The notes under the pieces were generated by a model. That model saw only the letters and a list, made by a program, of their open reading frames with translations, was not told where the DNA came from and did not search any database. DNA of 64,000 nt from Melioribacter sp051488665 (GTDB lineage Bacteria > Bacteroidota > Ignavibacteria > Ignavibacteriales > Melioribacteraceae). Both the position numbers and the translations under genes were made by a program. The stretch lies in contig NZ_JBPSEG010000001.1 of assembly GCF_051488665.1 (NCBI RefSeq), forward strand, positions 434,001 to 498,000. Reading direction: 5' to 3'. This document shows, in pieces, positions 1 to 8,421 of this stretch; within the stretch, counting starts at the first letter, position 1, and every line of letters begins with the position of its first letter.

Positions 1-1902
1 AATCAAACCAATCTGCCTCAAATAAACGGACTTACCCGCCATATTCGGACCGGTAAGAATTATTATCTGGTCTTCCGAAGAAGACAAATGACAACTATTT
101 GGAGTAAATTTTTCGCCGGGAGGTAAAATTTGCTCGACTACCGGATGCCTTCCGTCAACTATGTCGATAACATCCGACTCGTCGACCGTGGGTTTTACGT
201 AATTGTATTGCTCGGCGCACTCGGCAAACGAGAGAAAACAATCGAGCATGGCAATCAAACGGGCATTCGTCTGTACCGGCTCGGTAGCCGCTGCAATCTG
301 GTACCTGATTTGCTCGAATAACTCGAACTCGAGCCTGGAAATATTATCCTGCGCGTTAAGAATTTTTTCTTCGTATTCTTTTAACTCAGGAGTAATATAA
401 CGCTCGCTGTTAACCAGAGTTTGTTTCCTGATGTAGTGAGAGGGCACTTTATCTTTATTTGCGTGACTTACTTCGATATAATAACCGAAGACCTTGTTGT
501 AACTGACTTTCAAAGAAGAAATACCCGTCTTTTGTCTTTCTTCCTTTTGCAGATTGGAAATCCATTCTTTTGCGTTGAATGCCAGATTGCGCAATTCGTC
601 AAGCTCCGGATTATATCCCGGTTTAATTACGCCGCCGTCGTTAATAGAAGCAGGCGGTTCTTCATTGATAGCGTTTTCAATTTTGGAAACCAATTCTTCG
701 AGAGGATTCAATTTGTCGTTGATTTGTCTCAGAGTTTCAGCCTTCGATTGATCGAGCAGTTGTTTTATCAATGGGATTTTTTTGAGAGAATTTTTCAGAT
801 TGATTACTTCCCTCGGATTGATTCTGCCCGTGCATGCTCTGGCAATTAATCTTTCGATGTCGCCGATTTCGCTTAACTCTTCGCGTAAGTTTTTTCTGAG
901 AATTTTATTCGCGAATAATTCTTCAACGCATTCCTGCCTTTTGAGTATCGGTTCGAGTTTTTTTAACGGAGTTGTAATCCACCGTTTAAGAAGACGTCCG
1001 CCCATCGAAGTGGAAGTTTTATCGAGAATCGATATGAGCGACCCTTCTCTTTCTCCGCTTTGAATTGTAAATAAAATTTCGAGGTTTCTTTTTGTGGAAT
1101 AATCGAGCGCCATATACTCGGTCGGATTATACACCGAGATACGGTTTATATGCGGAAGGTTGGCTTTTTGAGTTTCGCGCAAGTAGTTAAGTGCCGCTCC
1201 CGCCGCCGAGACGGCAAGATTCATATTTTCGATTCCAAAACCTTTCAAGGTTTTGACCTCGAAATGATTCAGTATCAAATCCTGACAATAGTCGAAGTCG
1301 AAAATCCAGTCGTCAATTTTGGTAATTCTTGCGTCGCCGGCATATCTTACGATTAACGGCTCGAGTAAATTCTTCAGTTTTTTGGGTATTAAAATTTCGG
1401 CGGGATTTATAAGCCCGAGCTGCTCGGGCAATAATTTTTTGTCTGTTTCATAAGTTTGAAATTCGCCTGTCGAAATGTCGCAAAATGCGAGTCCGAATCT
1501 ATCATCGTCGCCGTATATCGAAAGCAGGTAATTATTTTTTTTATGGTCGAGCAATTTATCGGAGAAAGCCACACCGGGCGTAACCACTTCTATTACTTCC
1601 CGTTTAACAATTCCTTTGGCGAGTTTAGGGTCTTCCACCTGTTCGCACACCGCCACCCTGTAGCCGGCGCGCACAAGTTTGGGAAGATACGAATCGATAG
1701 CGTGATGCGGAAACCCGGCAAGCGGTACGTCTTCTGCCGCTCCGTTGGCTCGTTTGGTTAATGTAATGCCCAAAACTTTCGAAGCTATTTTTGCGTCTTC
1801 CTCAAACGTCTCGTAAAAATCCCCCATCCTGAAAAGCAGGATCGTATCGGGATATTCCTTCTTTATCCTCGTATACTGAGCCATTAACGGGGTAACACTC
1901 AT
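1..1902 (-). CDS. mutS: DNA mismatch repair protein MutS (C-terminus cut by window edge)
   Basis: Recognises base mismatches and starts methyl-independent or MutL-dependent repair. The reading frame is open from the ATG at 1902 to the window edge: 634 codons of a protein usually about 860-880 residues. The mismatch-reading Phe-x-Glu motif is F29-Y30-E31 in the context GDFYETF. The frame ends just after the Walker A motif GPNMAGKS (about residues 618-625), so the rest of the ATPase domain and the helix-turn-helix lie outside. The truncation is due to the window, not to mutation. It appears to be monocistronic at its 5' end, with a plausible promoter 30-58 bases upstream. Identification is firm. 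Confidence 0.96.
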   Translation of the reverse strand, partial: MSVTPLMAQYTRIKKEYPDTILLFRMGDFYETFEEDAKIASKVLGITLTKRANGAAEDVPLAGFPHHAIDSYLPKLVRAGYRVAVCEQVEDPKLAKGIVKREVIEVVTPGVAFSDKLLDHKKNNYLLSIYGDDDRFGLAFCDISTGEFQTYETDKKLLPEQLGLINPAEILIPKKLKNLLEPLIVRYAGDARITKIDDWIFDFDYCQDLILNHFEVKTLKGFGIENMNLAVSAAGAALNYLRETQKANLPHINRISVYNPTEYMALDYSTKRNLEILFTIQSGEREGSLISILDKTSTSMGGRLLKRWITTPLKKLEPILKRQECVEELFANKILRKNLREELSEIGDIERLIARACTGRINPREVINLKNSLKKIPLIKQLLDQSKAETLRQINDKLNPLEELVSKIENAINEEPPASINDGGVIKPGYNPELDELRNLAFNAKEWISNLQKEERQKTGISSLKVSYNKVFGYYIEVSHANKDKVPSHYIRKQTLVNSERYITPELKEYEEKILNAQDNISRLEFELFEQIRYQIAAATEPVQTNARLIAMLDCFLSFAECAEQYNYVKPTVDESDVIDIVDGRHPVVEQILPPGEKFTPNSCHLSSSEDQIIILTGPNMAGKSVYLRQIGLI

Positions 1903-1931
1903 ACCGGTAAATCTCGATTTTTTGGGATAAA

Positions 1932-1960
1932 AATATACTATAATGAATGACGAATAACAA
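1932..1960 (-). promoter_or_regulatory. Candidate promoter of mutS
   Basis: On the minus strand a -35-like TTGTTA (1955-1960) and a -10-like TATATT (1932-1937) are separated by exactly 17 bases, about 30 bases before the mutS ATG. Seen by eye only; AT-rich DNA gives such matches by chance. Confidence 0.4.
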
Positions 1961-2031
1961 TTTGGGTTTGATTCAAGGAAGGTTGTAACAAATTAAATTT
2001 CGTAAATTTTCTTTTCTTTTAGGATATTAAA

Positions 2032-2057
2032 AGGCTGCCCGTAACAGAGAGCAGCCT
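2032..2057 (-). terminator. Rho-independent terminator after the outer-membrane protein gene
   Basis: A 7-bp inverted repeat, AGGCTGC (2032-2038) and GCAGCCT (2051-2057), lies 20 bases after the stop of the gene at 2077-2610. On the minus strand the stem is followed by a short TTTT-rich tract. It separates this gene from mutS. Confidence 0.6.
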
Positions 2058-2076
2058 GCCGGTATTCGCTTACTCG

Positions 2077-2610
2077 TCAATGAATAAAGAAATTCACTCC
2101 GATGCCGATATTAATTGCTTTGGTTACATCGTCTTCCGGATAATAATCCGAATCGCCTATTTCAGCTCTGCTGTAATTAATTGCGGCTTCGATTGCAAAG
2201 TAATTTGTAATAAAATAATCTACTCCGCCGGAAAATTTAATTTCTGTGTATTTCGAGGTAGAACCGTTTTTCATTTCCATATAAGTCAAGCCCGCGCCGA
2301 GAAAGGGTTTTAATTTCTTATCCGGATTAAAATAATAACGAACAGCCGGACCAAATCCGTAGTAATTGTACGAACTGTTTTCATATCCGTAATGAATGAA
2401 AGTCAATGAAACAGCCGTATACAAATTATCCACGAAGAAATATCCGATTTGCGGCTCGAAACGAAAATAATTGACCGTTCTGCCGTCGTTAGTTACGCTT
2501 TCATACGAAACGGAACCGTTTAGCGTGTATGTGCCTTGTCCGACCGGAGATTGCGCCTTAAGGTTTCCGAATACCAGAAGCAATAAAAGAAAGAATGCCG
2601 TCGTTTTCAT
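2077..2610 (-). CDS. Small outer-membrane beta-barrel protein
   Basis: 177 residues with a clear Sec signal peptide (MKTTAFFLLLLLVFGNLKAQ, cleavage after Ala-Gln likely). The mature part is made of alternating strands typical of the OmpA/OmpW-like 8-stranded barrel families (for example YFRFEPQIGYFFVDNLYTAVSL, split here by turns) and ends in an aromatic-rich strand finishing Phe-Phe-Ile-His. The family is known for small surface porin-like or adhesin-like proteins, but no ligand can be named. The start is supported by GAGGG five bases before the ATG. It stands alone, bounded by a terminator. Confidence 0.75.
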   Translation of the reverse strand: MKTTAFFLLLLLVFGNLKAQSPVGQGTYTLNGSVSYESVTNDGRTVNYFRFEPQIGYFFVDNLYTAVSLTFIHYGYENSSYNYYGFGPAVRYYFNPDKKLKPFLGAGLTYMEMKNGSTSKYTEIKFSGGVDYFITNYFAIEAAINYSRAEIGDSDYYPEDDVTKAINIGIGVNFFIH

Positions 2611-2728
2611 GTGTCCCTCTTTGTTTGTTGATATATATGACTAGAAGAATTAGAATATATAATAATCGAGTATGGTTCCCAATTATGCCCTTCGCCCTCG
2701 TTAAAAATATATGCCCGCGATAATTAAT

Positions 2729-3082
2729 TTATTTATTGTGTATTTTCATAAAACTCAACTTATCCCAATACCCTCTTTGAAGTTTTATTTTGCCGTTCTC
2801 TATATAAAAAAATCCGCATCCTCTCAACCCTAACGGATCGCGCCATTCGAGCGCAGCCCAATTTCCGTCTTGGAGCAGATTCTCCACAATACAGACCATC
2901 TCGGCTTCGGCAAATTCTTTCTTAAACATATCTCTGATTGCGCTTTTGCCTTCGACGGGTTCATTTGGAATTTGGTAATTAACTGCGTCTTCGCTGTAGA
3001 GTTCGGACAATCCGTCCGCATCGGCTTTATTGAAAAGCTTCACCCATTCTTTAACGACTTCACCCGCTTCCATGCGTCTCAC
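2729..3082 (-). CDS. NTF2/SnoaL-like small protein
   Basis: 117 residues with the cone-shaped NTF2/SnoaL fold signature: a helical start (VVKEWVKLFNKADADGLSELY), then the polar strand EDAVNYQIPNEPVEGKSAIRDMF and the closing strands IENGKIKLQRGYWDKL. Members include isomerases, dehydratases and many proteins with no known activity; no substrate can be assigned here. It begins four bases after the membrane-protein gene upstream, so the two are probably cotranscribed. The start given is GTG at 3082; an ATG at 3073, preceded by GTGAG, is an equally good alternative. Confidence 0.7.
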   Translation of the reverse strand: MRRMEAGEVVKEWVKLFNKADADGLSELYSEDAVNYQIPNEPVEGKSAIRDMFKKEFAEAEMVCIVENLLQDGNWAALEWRDPLGLRGCGFFYIENGKIKLQRGYWDKLSFMKIHNK

Positions 3083-3086
3083 TTTT

Positions 3087-3536
3087 TTATAATCCCGTTT
3101 TTATATTAGCTAATATACTCAGAAATACAACCAATAAAAAAGTAACCGCCGATAATATCAGCCATCTCATACCGGCATACGATGCCACTCCGATCATTCC
3201 GCCAAGCGCGGCATAAAATAACGCGACATAAGGTATCGCTATGATTTTATTTTTCCTGAAATCGATCTTCAACGAATAATCGAGTAAAAATTCGAGAATT
3301 ATAAACAGACACAGCAATATCAACTGAAGGTAATAGATAAACGGTCTATTAAATACATGAGCTTTTATAAGAAGGAATAATGCGGGGAAAAATGAGAACA
3401 GGAACAGGACCCCGAGTAAATATTCCGTTTGCGGGCGTTTGTATAATCTCGCTATAAACAAAGCCGCCAGAATAATATTGTTCCAGACCGCAAGTAGCGC
3501 CCCTGTCAGATTATATGGATATTCATCAAGCGACAT
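3087..3536 (-). CDS. Integral membrane protein of unknown function
   Basis: 149 residues with four or five hydrophobic segments (around residues 10-28, 40-57, 66-86, 99-119 and 125-145). No catalytic or ligand motif is visible and I do not recognise a named family. It sits directly upstream of the NTF2-like gene with a four-base gap, which suggests a two-gene unit. The ATG at 3536 has no obvious ribosome binding site. Confidence 0.6.
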   Translation of the reverse strand: MSLDEYPYNLTGALLAVWNNIILAALFIARLYKRPQTEYLLGVLFLFSFFPALFLLIKAHVFNRPFIYYLQLILLCLFIILEFLLDYSLKIDFRKNKIIAIPYVALFYAALGGMIGVASYAGMRWLILSAVTFLLVVFLSILANIKTGL

Positions 3537-3608
3537 CTAATTTTATTATTAGATAGAATTTGCCTCGCTTCAAAATAAATAAAATCGAACTCTGTTCAAA
3601 AAGAATTT

Positions 3609-5162
3609 TCAGATAAGATAGCCGGCAATTGCATCGGCTATTTTTTCGCCGTCGATTGCTGCCGAAACAATACCGCCCGCATATCCGGCTCCTTCTCCCG
3701 CAGGATACAAACCCTCGATTTGTAAATGGCGCAACGTTGTTTTGTCTCTCGGAATCCGGAGCGGCGAACTGGTTCTCGTTTCGGCTGCTAAAATTTGAGC
3801 TTCGGCGGAAATAAAGCCCGGCATCTTTTTATTAAAAATAAGGAGCGCCTCGCGTAAACTTTTTTTTATTCGTTCGGGAAATATTTCGTTCAAGTCGTAT
3901 GAAACGGCGCCGGGTATATAAGACGTCGGCGGCAGGGAATCCGAGACTCTTCCTTTCAAAAAATCGACCACTCTTTGAGCTGGCGCTTTTTGAGTTTTAC
4001 CGCCGGCTTCGAACGCGGCAATTTCAATCGATTTCTGGAATTCCAATCCTGCAAATACTCCGGCGTTTTTATACTCTTCCCAATCGCTTTCATCCACCGA
4101 TACAACGAGTCCGGAATTAGCAAACGGCGAATCGCGCCTCGATAAACTCATACCGTTGAGCACCAGTTCGCCCGGCGCTGTGGATGCCGGTACTATTATG
4201 CCTCCCGGACACATACAGAATGAATAAACTCCTTTGTCATCAACCTGACAGGCAAGGCTGTAACTCGCCGCGGGTAAATTGGGATGTCGTTTTTTTGCGT
4301 GATATTGTATGCTGTCGATTAAATTTTGCGGGTGTTCGATTCTTACTCCCAGCGCAAACGGTTTGGCTTCAATCAGTATTCCTTTTTTGTCAAGCAAGTA
4401 ATAGATGTCTCTTGCTGAATGACCCACGGACAGTATTACAGCGTCGGCTATAAATTCTTTTTCGTCGTTAACTATTACTCCCCGGATACGGGATTGTTCA
4501 ACAATCAAATCTGTTACTCGCGAATTGAAATGAATTTCGCCTCCGTGATTCAGAATCGTTTCCCGAATGTTCGAAACTACTTTCGGCAATACATTGGAGC
4601 CAATGTGAGGATGCGAATCAATCAGAATTTCGGATTGCGCGCCGTGATACACAAGAAGATTCAGAATCCTTTTAACGTCGCCTCTTTTAGTCGATCTCGT
4701 ATATAATTTACCGTCGCTGTAGGTTCCCGCTCCTCCTTCGCCGAAGCAATAATTTGAATCGGGATTAACAATGCCGAACTGTTGAATGGTTCTTAAATCT
4801 CTCCTTCTGCTCCGAACGTCCTTTCCCCTTTCCAGTATAATCGGTTTAATGCCGAGCTCGAGAAATCGCAATGCCGCAAACATGCCCGCAGGCCCGAAAC
4901 CGACAATAATTACTCGTTTTCCATTTTCAACATTTTTAAAATCGAAACCGAAGGTTTCTTCGGCGGGTTTTTCGTTTATATATACAACCGCTTGTATTCT
5001 ATAAACGGGATTTTTTCTGCGCGCGTCGATAGAACGTTTTAATATCGAAACATGAGTAATCTCATTAATATCTTTCCGGATCTCTTTTGCCGCAGCTCTT
5101 CGAATAAATTCATAATTAAAAATGTTTTCCGGCTGTATGATTAATTCGAGTTCTTTTTTCAT
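3609..5162 (-). CDS. FAD-dependent dehydrogenase, COG2509 type
   Basis: 517 residues. An N-terminal module of about 80 residues precedes the dinucleotide-binding motif GFGPAGMFAALRF (about 88-100) and the glutamate of ILERG. The conserved NYCFGEGGAGTYSDGKL segment (about 137-153) and C-terminal GEGAGYAGGIVSAAIDG motif match the uncharacterised COG2509 flavoprotein family, distantly related to HI0933-like enzymes. Such proteins bind FAD; substrate is unknown. It follows the SDR gene with a one-base gap, so the two are likely translated from one mRNA. The long N-terminal extension is normal for this family. Confidence 0.88.
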   Translation of the reverse strand: MKKELELIIQPENIFNYEFIRRAAAKEIRKDINEITHVSILKRSIDARRKNPVYRIQAVVYINEKPAEETFGFDFKNVENGKRVIIVGFGPAGMFAALRFLELGIKPIILERGKDVRSRRRDLRTIQQFGIVNPDSNYCFGEGGAGTYSDGKLYTRSTKRGDVKRILNLLVYHGAQSEILIDSHPHIGSNVLPKVVSNIRETILNHGGEIHFNSRVTDLIVEQSRIRGVIVNDEKEFIADAVILSVGHSARDIYYLLDKKGILIEAKPFALGVRIEHPQNLIDSIQYHAKKRHPNLPAASYSLACQVDDKGVYSFCMCPGGIIVPASTAPGELVLNGMSLSRRDSPFANSGLVVSVDESDWEEYKNAGVFAGLEFQKSIEIAAFEAGGKTQKAPAQRVVDFLKGRVSDSLPPTSYIPGAVSYDLNEIFPERIKKSLREALLIFNKKMPGFISAEAQILAAETRTSSPLRIPRDKTTLRHLQIEGLYPAGEGAGYAGGIVSAAIDGEKIADAIAGYLI

Positions 5163-5163
5163 A

Positions 5164-5955
5164 TTAGTACGTCGACTTAATTACGCCGCCGTCGACGGCG
5201 ATAGTTGAACCCGTAATATACCCCGCCTGCTCGGAAGCAAGATAGACAATCAAAGAAGCGACTTCGTCCGGACGACCGAGGCGTTTCATAGGTACGTCAT
5301 TAGCCATCGATGATAAAATTTCTTCGTGAGACACTCCGCTTTCTTTGGCTCTCACAACGGCTAACTCATAGAGTCTGGAAGTTAATGTGTAGCCGGGCGC
5401 CACGTTATTGACCGTAATATTAAATTTTCCCACCTGATTGCTCAAGGTTTTTGCGAATGCAGTTACCGCGCTTCTGAATGAATTCGACAACACCAGGTTA
5501 TCAACCGGTTGTTTGACAGAGAGGGAGGTTATATTAATGATTCTGCCCCAATTTTTTGCTTTCATACCGGGAAGCACAAGCCGTGTAAATCTAACGGCGC
5601 TCATCAACACCTGTTGAAAAGCTTCCTCCCAATTTCTGTCGTCGATATTTTCAAAAAAGCCCGGCGTCGGTCCGCCGCAATTGTTTACAAGAATATCGAT
5701 GTCGCCCAGCTCGTCTTTAACTTTTTTGACGGTCGTATCTATGTCCTCGCTTTTATTGATATCGCATACAACCCACATCGGCTCCACGTTAAAAATATTC
5801 CGGATTTCTGACACTGTTTTTAACAAATTATCTTTATTGCGGGAACAGATAGCTACTTTACAGCCCTCTTTAATAAACAACTCTGCCGTCGCCCTTCCTA
5901 TTCCCATACTGGCGGCAGTAACCAGAACGGTTTTACCTTTCAGAAACAGTTCCAC
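5164..5955 (-). CDS. SDR-family protein with altered catalytic motif
   Basis: 263 residues of Rossmann-fold short-chain dehydrogenase, resembling 3-oxoacyl-ACP reductase. The cofactor motif is TAASMGIG (13-20) and NNCGG (91-95) replaces NNAG. Ser144 of the active site is present, but the YxxxK motif is replaced by S157-x-x-x-R161 in the segment LSNSFRSAVTAF. This matches the BKR-like subgroup known to lack the classical tetrad, so standard carbonyl reduction is doubtful. The start is GTG at 5955, supported by GAGGTGAT just upstream. It is the first gene of a pair with the flavoprotein downstream. Confidence 0.85.
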   Translation of the reverse strand: MELFLKGKTVLVTAASMGIGRATAELFIKEGCKVAICSRNKDNLLKTVSEIRNIFNVEPMWVVCDINKSEDIDTTVKKVKDELGDIDILVNNCGGPTPGFFENIDDRNWEEAFQQVLMSAVRFTRLVLPGMKAKNWGRIINITSLSVKQPVDNLVLSNSFRSAVTAFAKTLSNQVGKFNITVNNVAPGYTLTSRLYELAVVRAKESGVSHEEILSSMANDVPMKRLGRPDEVASLIVYLASEQAGYITGSTIAVDGGVIKSTY

Positions 5956-6024
5956 TTATCACCTCGCGGATAATTTTTTAATTATTAATGCGAAGATAAT
6001 ATTTGCGGTTATTATAAAAAAATA

Positions 6025-6044
6025 GCAGGCTCAAACGAGCCTGC
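6025..6044 (-). terminator. Rho-independent terminator after ackA
   Basis: An 8-bp stem GCAGGCTC/GAGCCTGC with a four-base loop is followed on the minus strand by TATTTTTTTA. It lies about 57 bases after the ackA stop and ends the hydroxyacyl-CoA dehydrogenase/ackA transcript. Confidence 0.85.
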
Positions 6045-6101
6045 ATCTAACAAATTAAGGAGGCTATGCTATGAAGAATTCCTCGTATTGAGGAAACCGT
6101 T

Positions 6102-7319
6102 TTAAGAGGGGAGGTTATTTAACTGATCTCTTACAATTTTTTCCGTGTCGAGCGCAATAACCAATTCTTCATTTGTGGGTATACGCAATACTTTTACTTT
6201 TGAATCCTCGGAGGAGATAACAGCTTCGCCTTGAGGATTTTTATTTAAGTTTTCGTCGAGTTTGATTCCAAGGAATTCCATGTCGGCGCAGACGTCTTTT
6301 CTAACCATATCGGAATTTTCACCGATGCCTCCGGTAAACACTACGGCATCCAGTCCGCCCATAGCAGCCGCATAAGCGCCGATATACTTTTTGATTCTGT
6401 ACGTAAATACATCGAAAGCGTTTTTGGCTTTTTTATTGCCTTCGAGCACTGCATTTTCAATTTCTCTCATATCGCTGCTTTCGCCGCTAAGACCGATCAA
6501 TCCGCTGTGTTTGTTTAATAATGTATTTGCTTCGGAAATTGACAGACCTTCTTTACCCATAATATAAAGAATCACAGACGGGTCCATATCTCCGCTTCTT
6601 GTGCCCATTAAAAGACCCTCGAGCGGGGTGAAACCCATAGTAGTATCGACCGATTTACCGCAATCGACCGCCGCCATCGAACATCCGTTGCCCAAATGCG
6701 CTGTAATTATTTTCAGTTTTTCGATCGGACGATTCAATAAAGCAGCCGCTCTTTCGGAAACATAACGATGCGAAGTTCCGTGAAATCCGTACCGTCTGAT
6801 TTTATACTTTCTGTACAATTCATAAGGAATGCCGTACAAAAATGCTTTCGGAGGCATTTGAACGTGGAATGCCGTATCGAAAACCGCCACTTGAGGCACA
6901 TTAGGAAGCTGTTCTTTTGTGGCATTAATTCCTTTTATATTCGGCGGATTGTGGAGCGGCGCAAGTTCAATATTTTCTTTAATAGCGTTCATCACCTGAT
7001 CGGTAATAAGAACGGAGCCGGAAAAAGTTTCGCCGCCGTGAACAACTCTGTGACCCACCGCGTCAATTTCTTTTTTATCTTTTATTACTCCGTGATTAGG
7101 ACTGAGCAGAACAGCGATTACATATTCAATGGCTATCGAATGATCCAGAATTTCGCCTACTATTCTGATTTTCTCTTTACCGTGGGGGGTATGCGTCAAA
7201 ACTGCGCTTGACATTCCGATTCGTTCCACCATTCCTTTTGCAAGCGCAATCTTCTGTTCGGTGTCGAAGAATTGATATTTAATCGAAGAACTTCCGCTGT
7301 TTAATACCAGAACTTTCAT
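6102..7319 (-). CDS. ackA: Acetate kinase
   Basis: Interconverts acetyl phosphate plus ADP with acetate plus ATP in the cytoplasm; used for substrate-level phosphorylation during fermentation or for acetate activation. The 405-residue length is typical. Both family signatures are visible: VLVLNSGSSSIKYQFF at the N-terminus and GHRVVHGGE near residue 87, plus TAHLGNGCS and FTGGIGEN in the ATP-binding half. The start has AGAGGT upstream, and the gene lies nine bases after the hydroxyacyl-CoA dehydrogenase gene, so they form an operon that ends at the terminator at 6025-6044. Phosphotransacetylase is not in the window. Confidence 0.97.
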   Translation of the reverse strand: MKVLVLNSGSSSIKYQFFDTEQKIALAKGMVERIGMSSAVLTHTPHGKEKIRIVGEILDHSIAIEYVIAVLLSPNHGVIKDKKEIDAVGHRVVHGGETFSGSVLITDQVMNAIKENIELAPLHNPPNIKGINATKEQLPNVPQVAVFDTAFHVQMPPKAFLYGIPYELYRKYKIRRYGFHGTSHRYVSERAAALLNRPIEKLKIITAHLGNGCSMAAVDCGKSVDTTMGFTPLEGLLMGTRSGDMDPSVILYIMGKEGLSISEANTLLNKHSGLIGLSGESSDMREIENAVLEGNKKAKNAFDVFTYRIKKYIGAYAAAMGGLDAVVFTGGIGENSDMVRKDVCADMEFLGIKLDENLNKNPQGEAVISSEDSKVKVLRIPTNEELVIALDTEKIVRDQLNNLPS

Positions 7320-7328
7320 TTCAAACCT

Positions 7329-8276
7329 CTATTGCATCGTTGATGTAATTATTTTGCCGTCGGCGTCGTATTTAAAGAAACCTTCGCCTGTTTTCTTGCC
7401 GAGTTTTCTTTCCCGTACGAGTTTTCTCAAAATCGGGCACGGTCTGTAACGCGGCTCGCCCAGGCTGTGCCATAAAGTTTCCATCCATGCAAGAACTTCG
7501 TCGAGTCCCATTGTATCTGCCATTTCGAGAGGACCCATCTTAAAATTGTATCCCAATTTCATAGCGGTGTCGATATCATGCGCCGAAGCGATTCCTTCAA
7601 GAAGAATATACATTGCTTCGTTCAGTAACGGAACGATAGCGCGCGTTGTAACAAAACCGGGATACTCGTAAACCTGAACCGGAGTTTTGCCGATGCGAGC
7701 GGCGAATTTTTTAATAATTTCGACCGTCCTGTCGGAGGTTTCGAGTGCGCGAACCAATTCGACCAACGGAACTTTCGGTACGGGATTCAGAAAGTGCATT
7801 CCGATAATTTTATCGGGCCGTTTTGTCACTTCGGCAATTTTGGTCAAACTGAGCGTTGAAGTATTCGATATGAAAATAGTATCGGGTTTCGCAATTTCGT
7901 CGAGTTCTTTGAAAATCTTTTTTTTCAGTTCGTAATTTTCGTCGACAGCTTCAATTACCAGATCGCATTCGGGAATTTCAGAGCGGTCGGTAGTCCATTT
8001 AATTCTGCTGAGAATCGATTTCATTTCGCTCTGCGTCATAGCCCATCTTGCAATTTCCCTTTCCATCGAGGCTTTCAGACTTTCCTGCGATCTCTTGCAA
8101 CGCTCTTCGTCTTTTTCAATAATAACGACGTCGATGCCGGCAACCGAAATAGTTTGCGCTATTCCCTGCCCCATCAAACCGCCGCCGATAATAGCGACAT
8201 ACTCGATTTTGTCTTTATCTCCGTTGGCTGATTTTTCGCCCAGGAGGTCTTCCAGACGTAATTTTTCTTCGGACAT
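7329..8276 (-). CDS. 3-hydroxyacyl-CoA dehydrogenase (3-hydroxybutyryl-CoA dehydrogenase type)
   Basis: Oxidises or reduces 3-hydroxyacyl-CoA with NAD(P). 315 residues: a leader of about 25 residues, NAD-binding motif GGGLMGQGIA (31-40), then the conserved SNTSTLSLTKIAEVTKRPDKIIGMHFLNP with the catalytic His, and the C-terminal dimer domain (GPLEMADTMGLD). It lacks the enoyl-CoA hydratase half of FadB, so it is a single-function enzyme of the Hbd/PaaH type. It precedes ackA in a two-gene operon, suggesting a role in acyl-CoA fermentation or breakdown; the physiological direction cannot be told from sequence. Divergent from recQ. Confidence 0.92.
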   Translation of the reverse strand: MSEEKLRLEDLLGEKSANGDKDKIEYVAIIGGGLMGQGIAQTISVAGIDVVIIEKDEERCKRSQESLKASMEREIARWAMTQSEMKSILSRIKWTTDRSEIPECDLVIEAVDENYELKKKIFKELDEIAKPDTIFISNTSTLSLTKIAEVTKRPDKIIGMHFLNPVPKVPLVELVRALETSDRTVEIIKKFAARIGKTPVQVYEYPGFVTTRAIVPLLNEAMYILLEGIASAHDIDTAMKLGYNFKMGPLEMADTMGLDEVLAWMETLWHSLGEPRYRPCPILRKLVRERKLGKKTGEGFFKYDADGKIITSTMQ

Positions 8277-8336
8277 TTCTAACCTTAATTTTTTCTGCGA
8301 ATTATAACAAAATCCGTACCAACAATTTAATAAGAA

Positions 8337-8359
8337 ATAAGATAAATTTGTTATCTTAT
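8337..8359. promoter_or_regulatory. Perfect 9-bp inverted repeat, candidate operator
   Basis: ATAAGATAA (8337-8345) and TTATCTTAT (8351-8359) are perfect inverted copies with a five-base spacer, in the 145-base divergent region between the hydroxyacyl-CoA dehydrogenase gene and recQ. The geometry suits a dimeric regulator, for example of the TetR family often linked to acyl-CoA genes. There is no T-run expected of a terminator. The regulator is not identifiable. Confidence 0.4.
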
Positions 8360-8421
8360 CAGTAAACTTTTTATTAAATCTAAAAAAAGCGATTCAAATG
8401 TGAGAAACTGCGCCGATTTAT

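Noticed and set aside
1..1902. MutS apparently lacking its C-terminal ATPase part
   Set aside because: The frame is open to the window edge; the missing part is simply outside the window. The same applies to lpxA at the other end.
6056..6088. AAGGAGG followed by a tiny six-codon plus-strand frame
   Set aside because: It sits between the ackA stop and its terminator; the product would be only six residues, with no evidence of expression. Probably chance.
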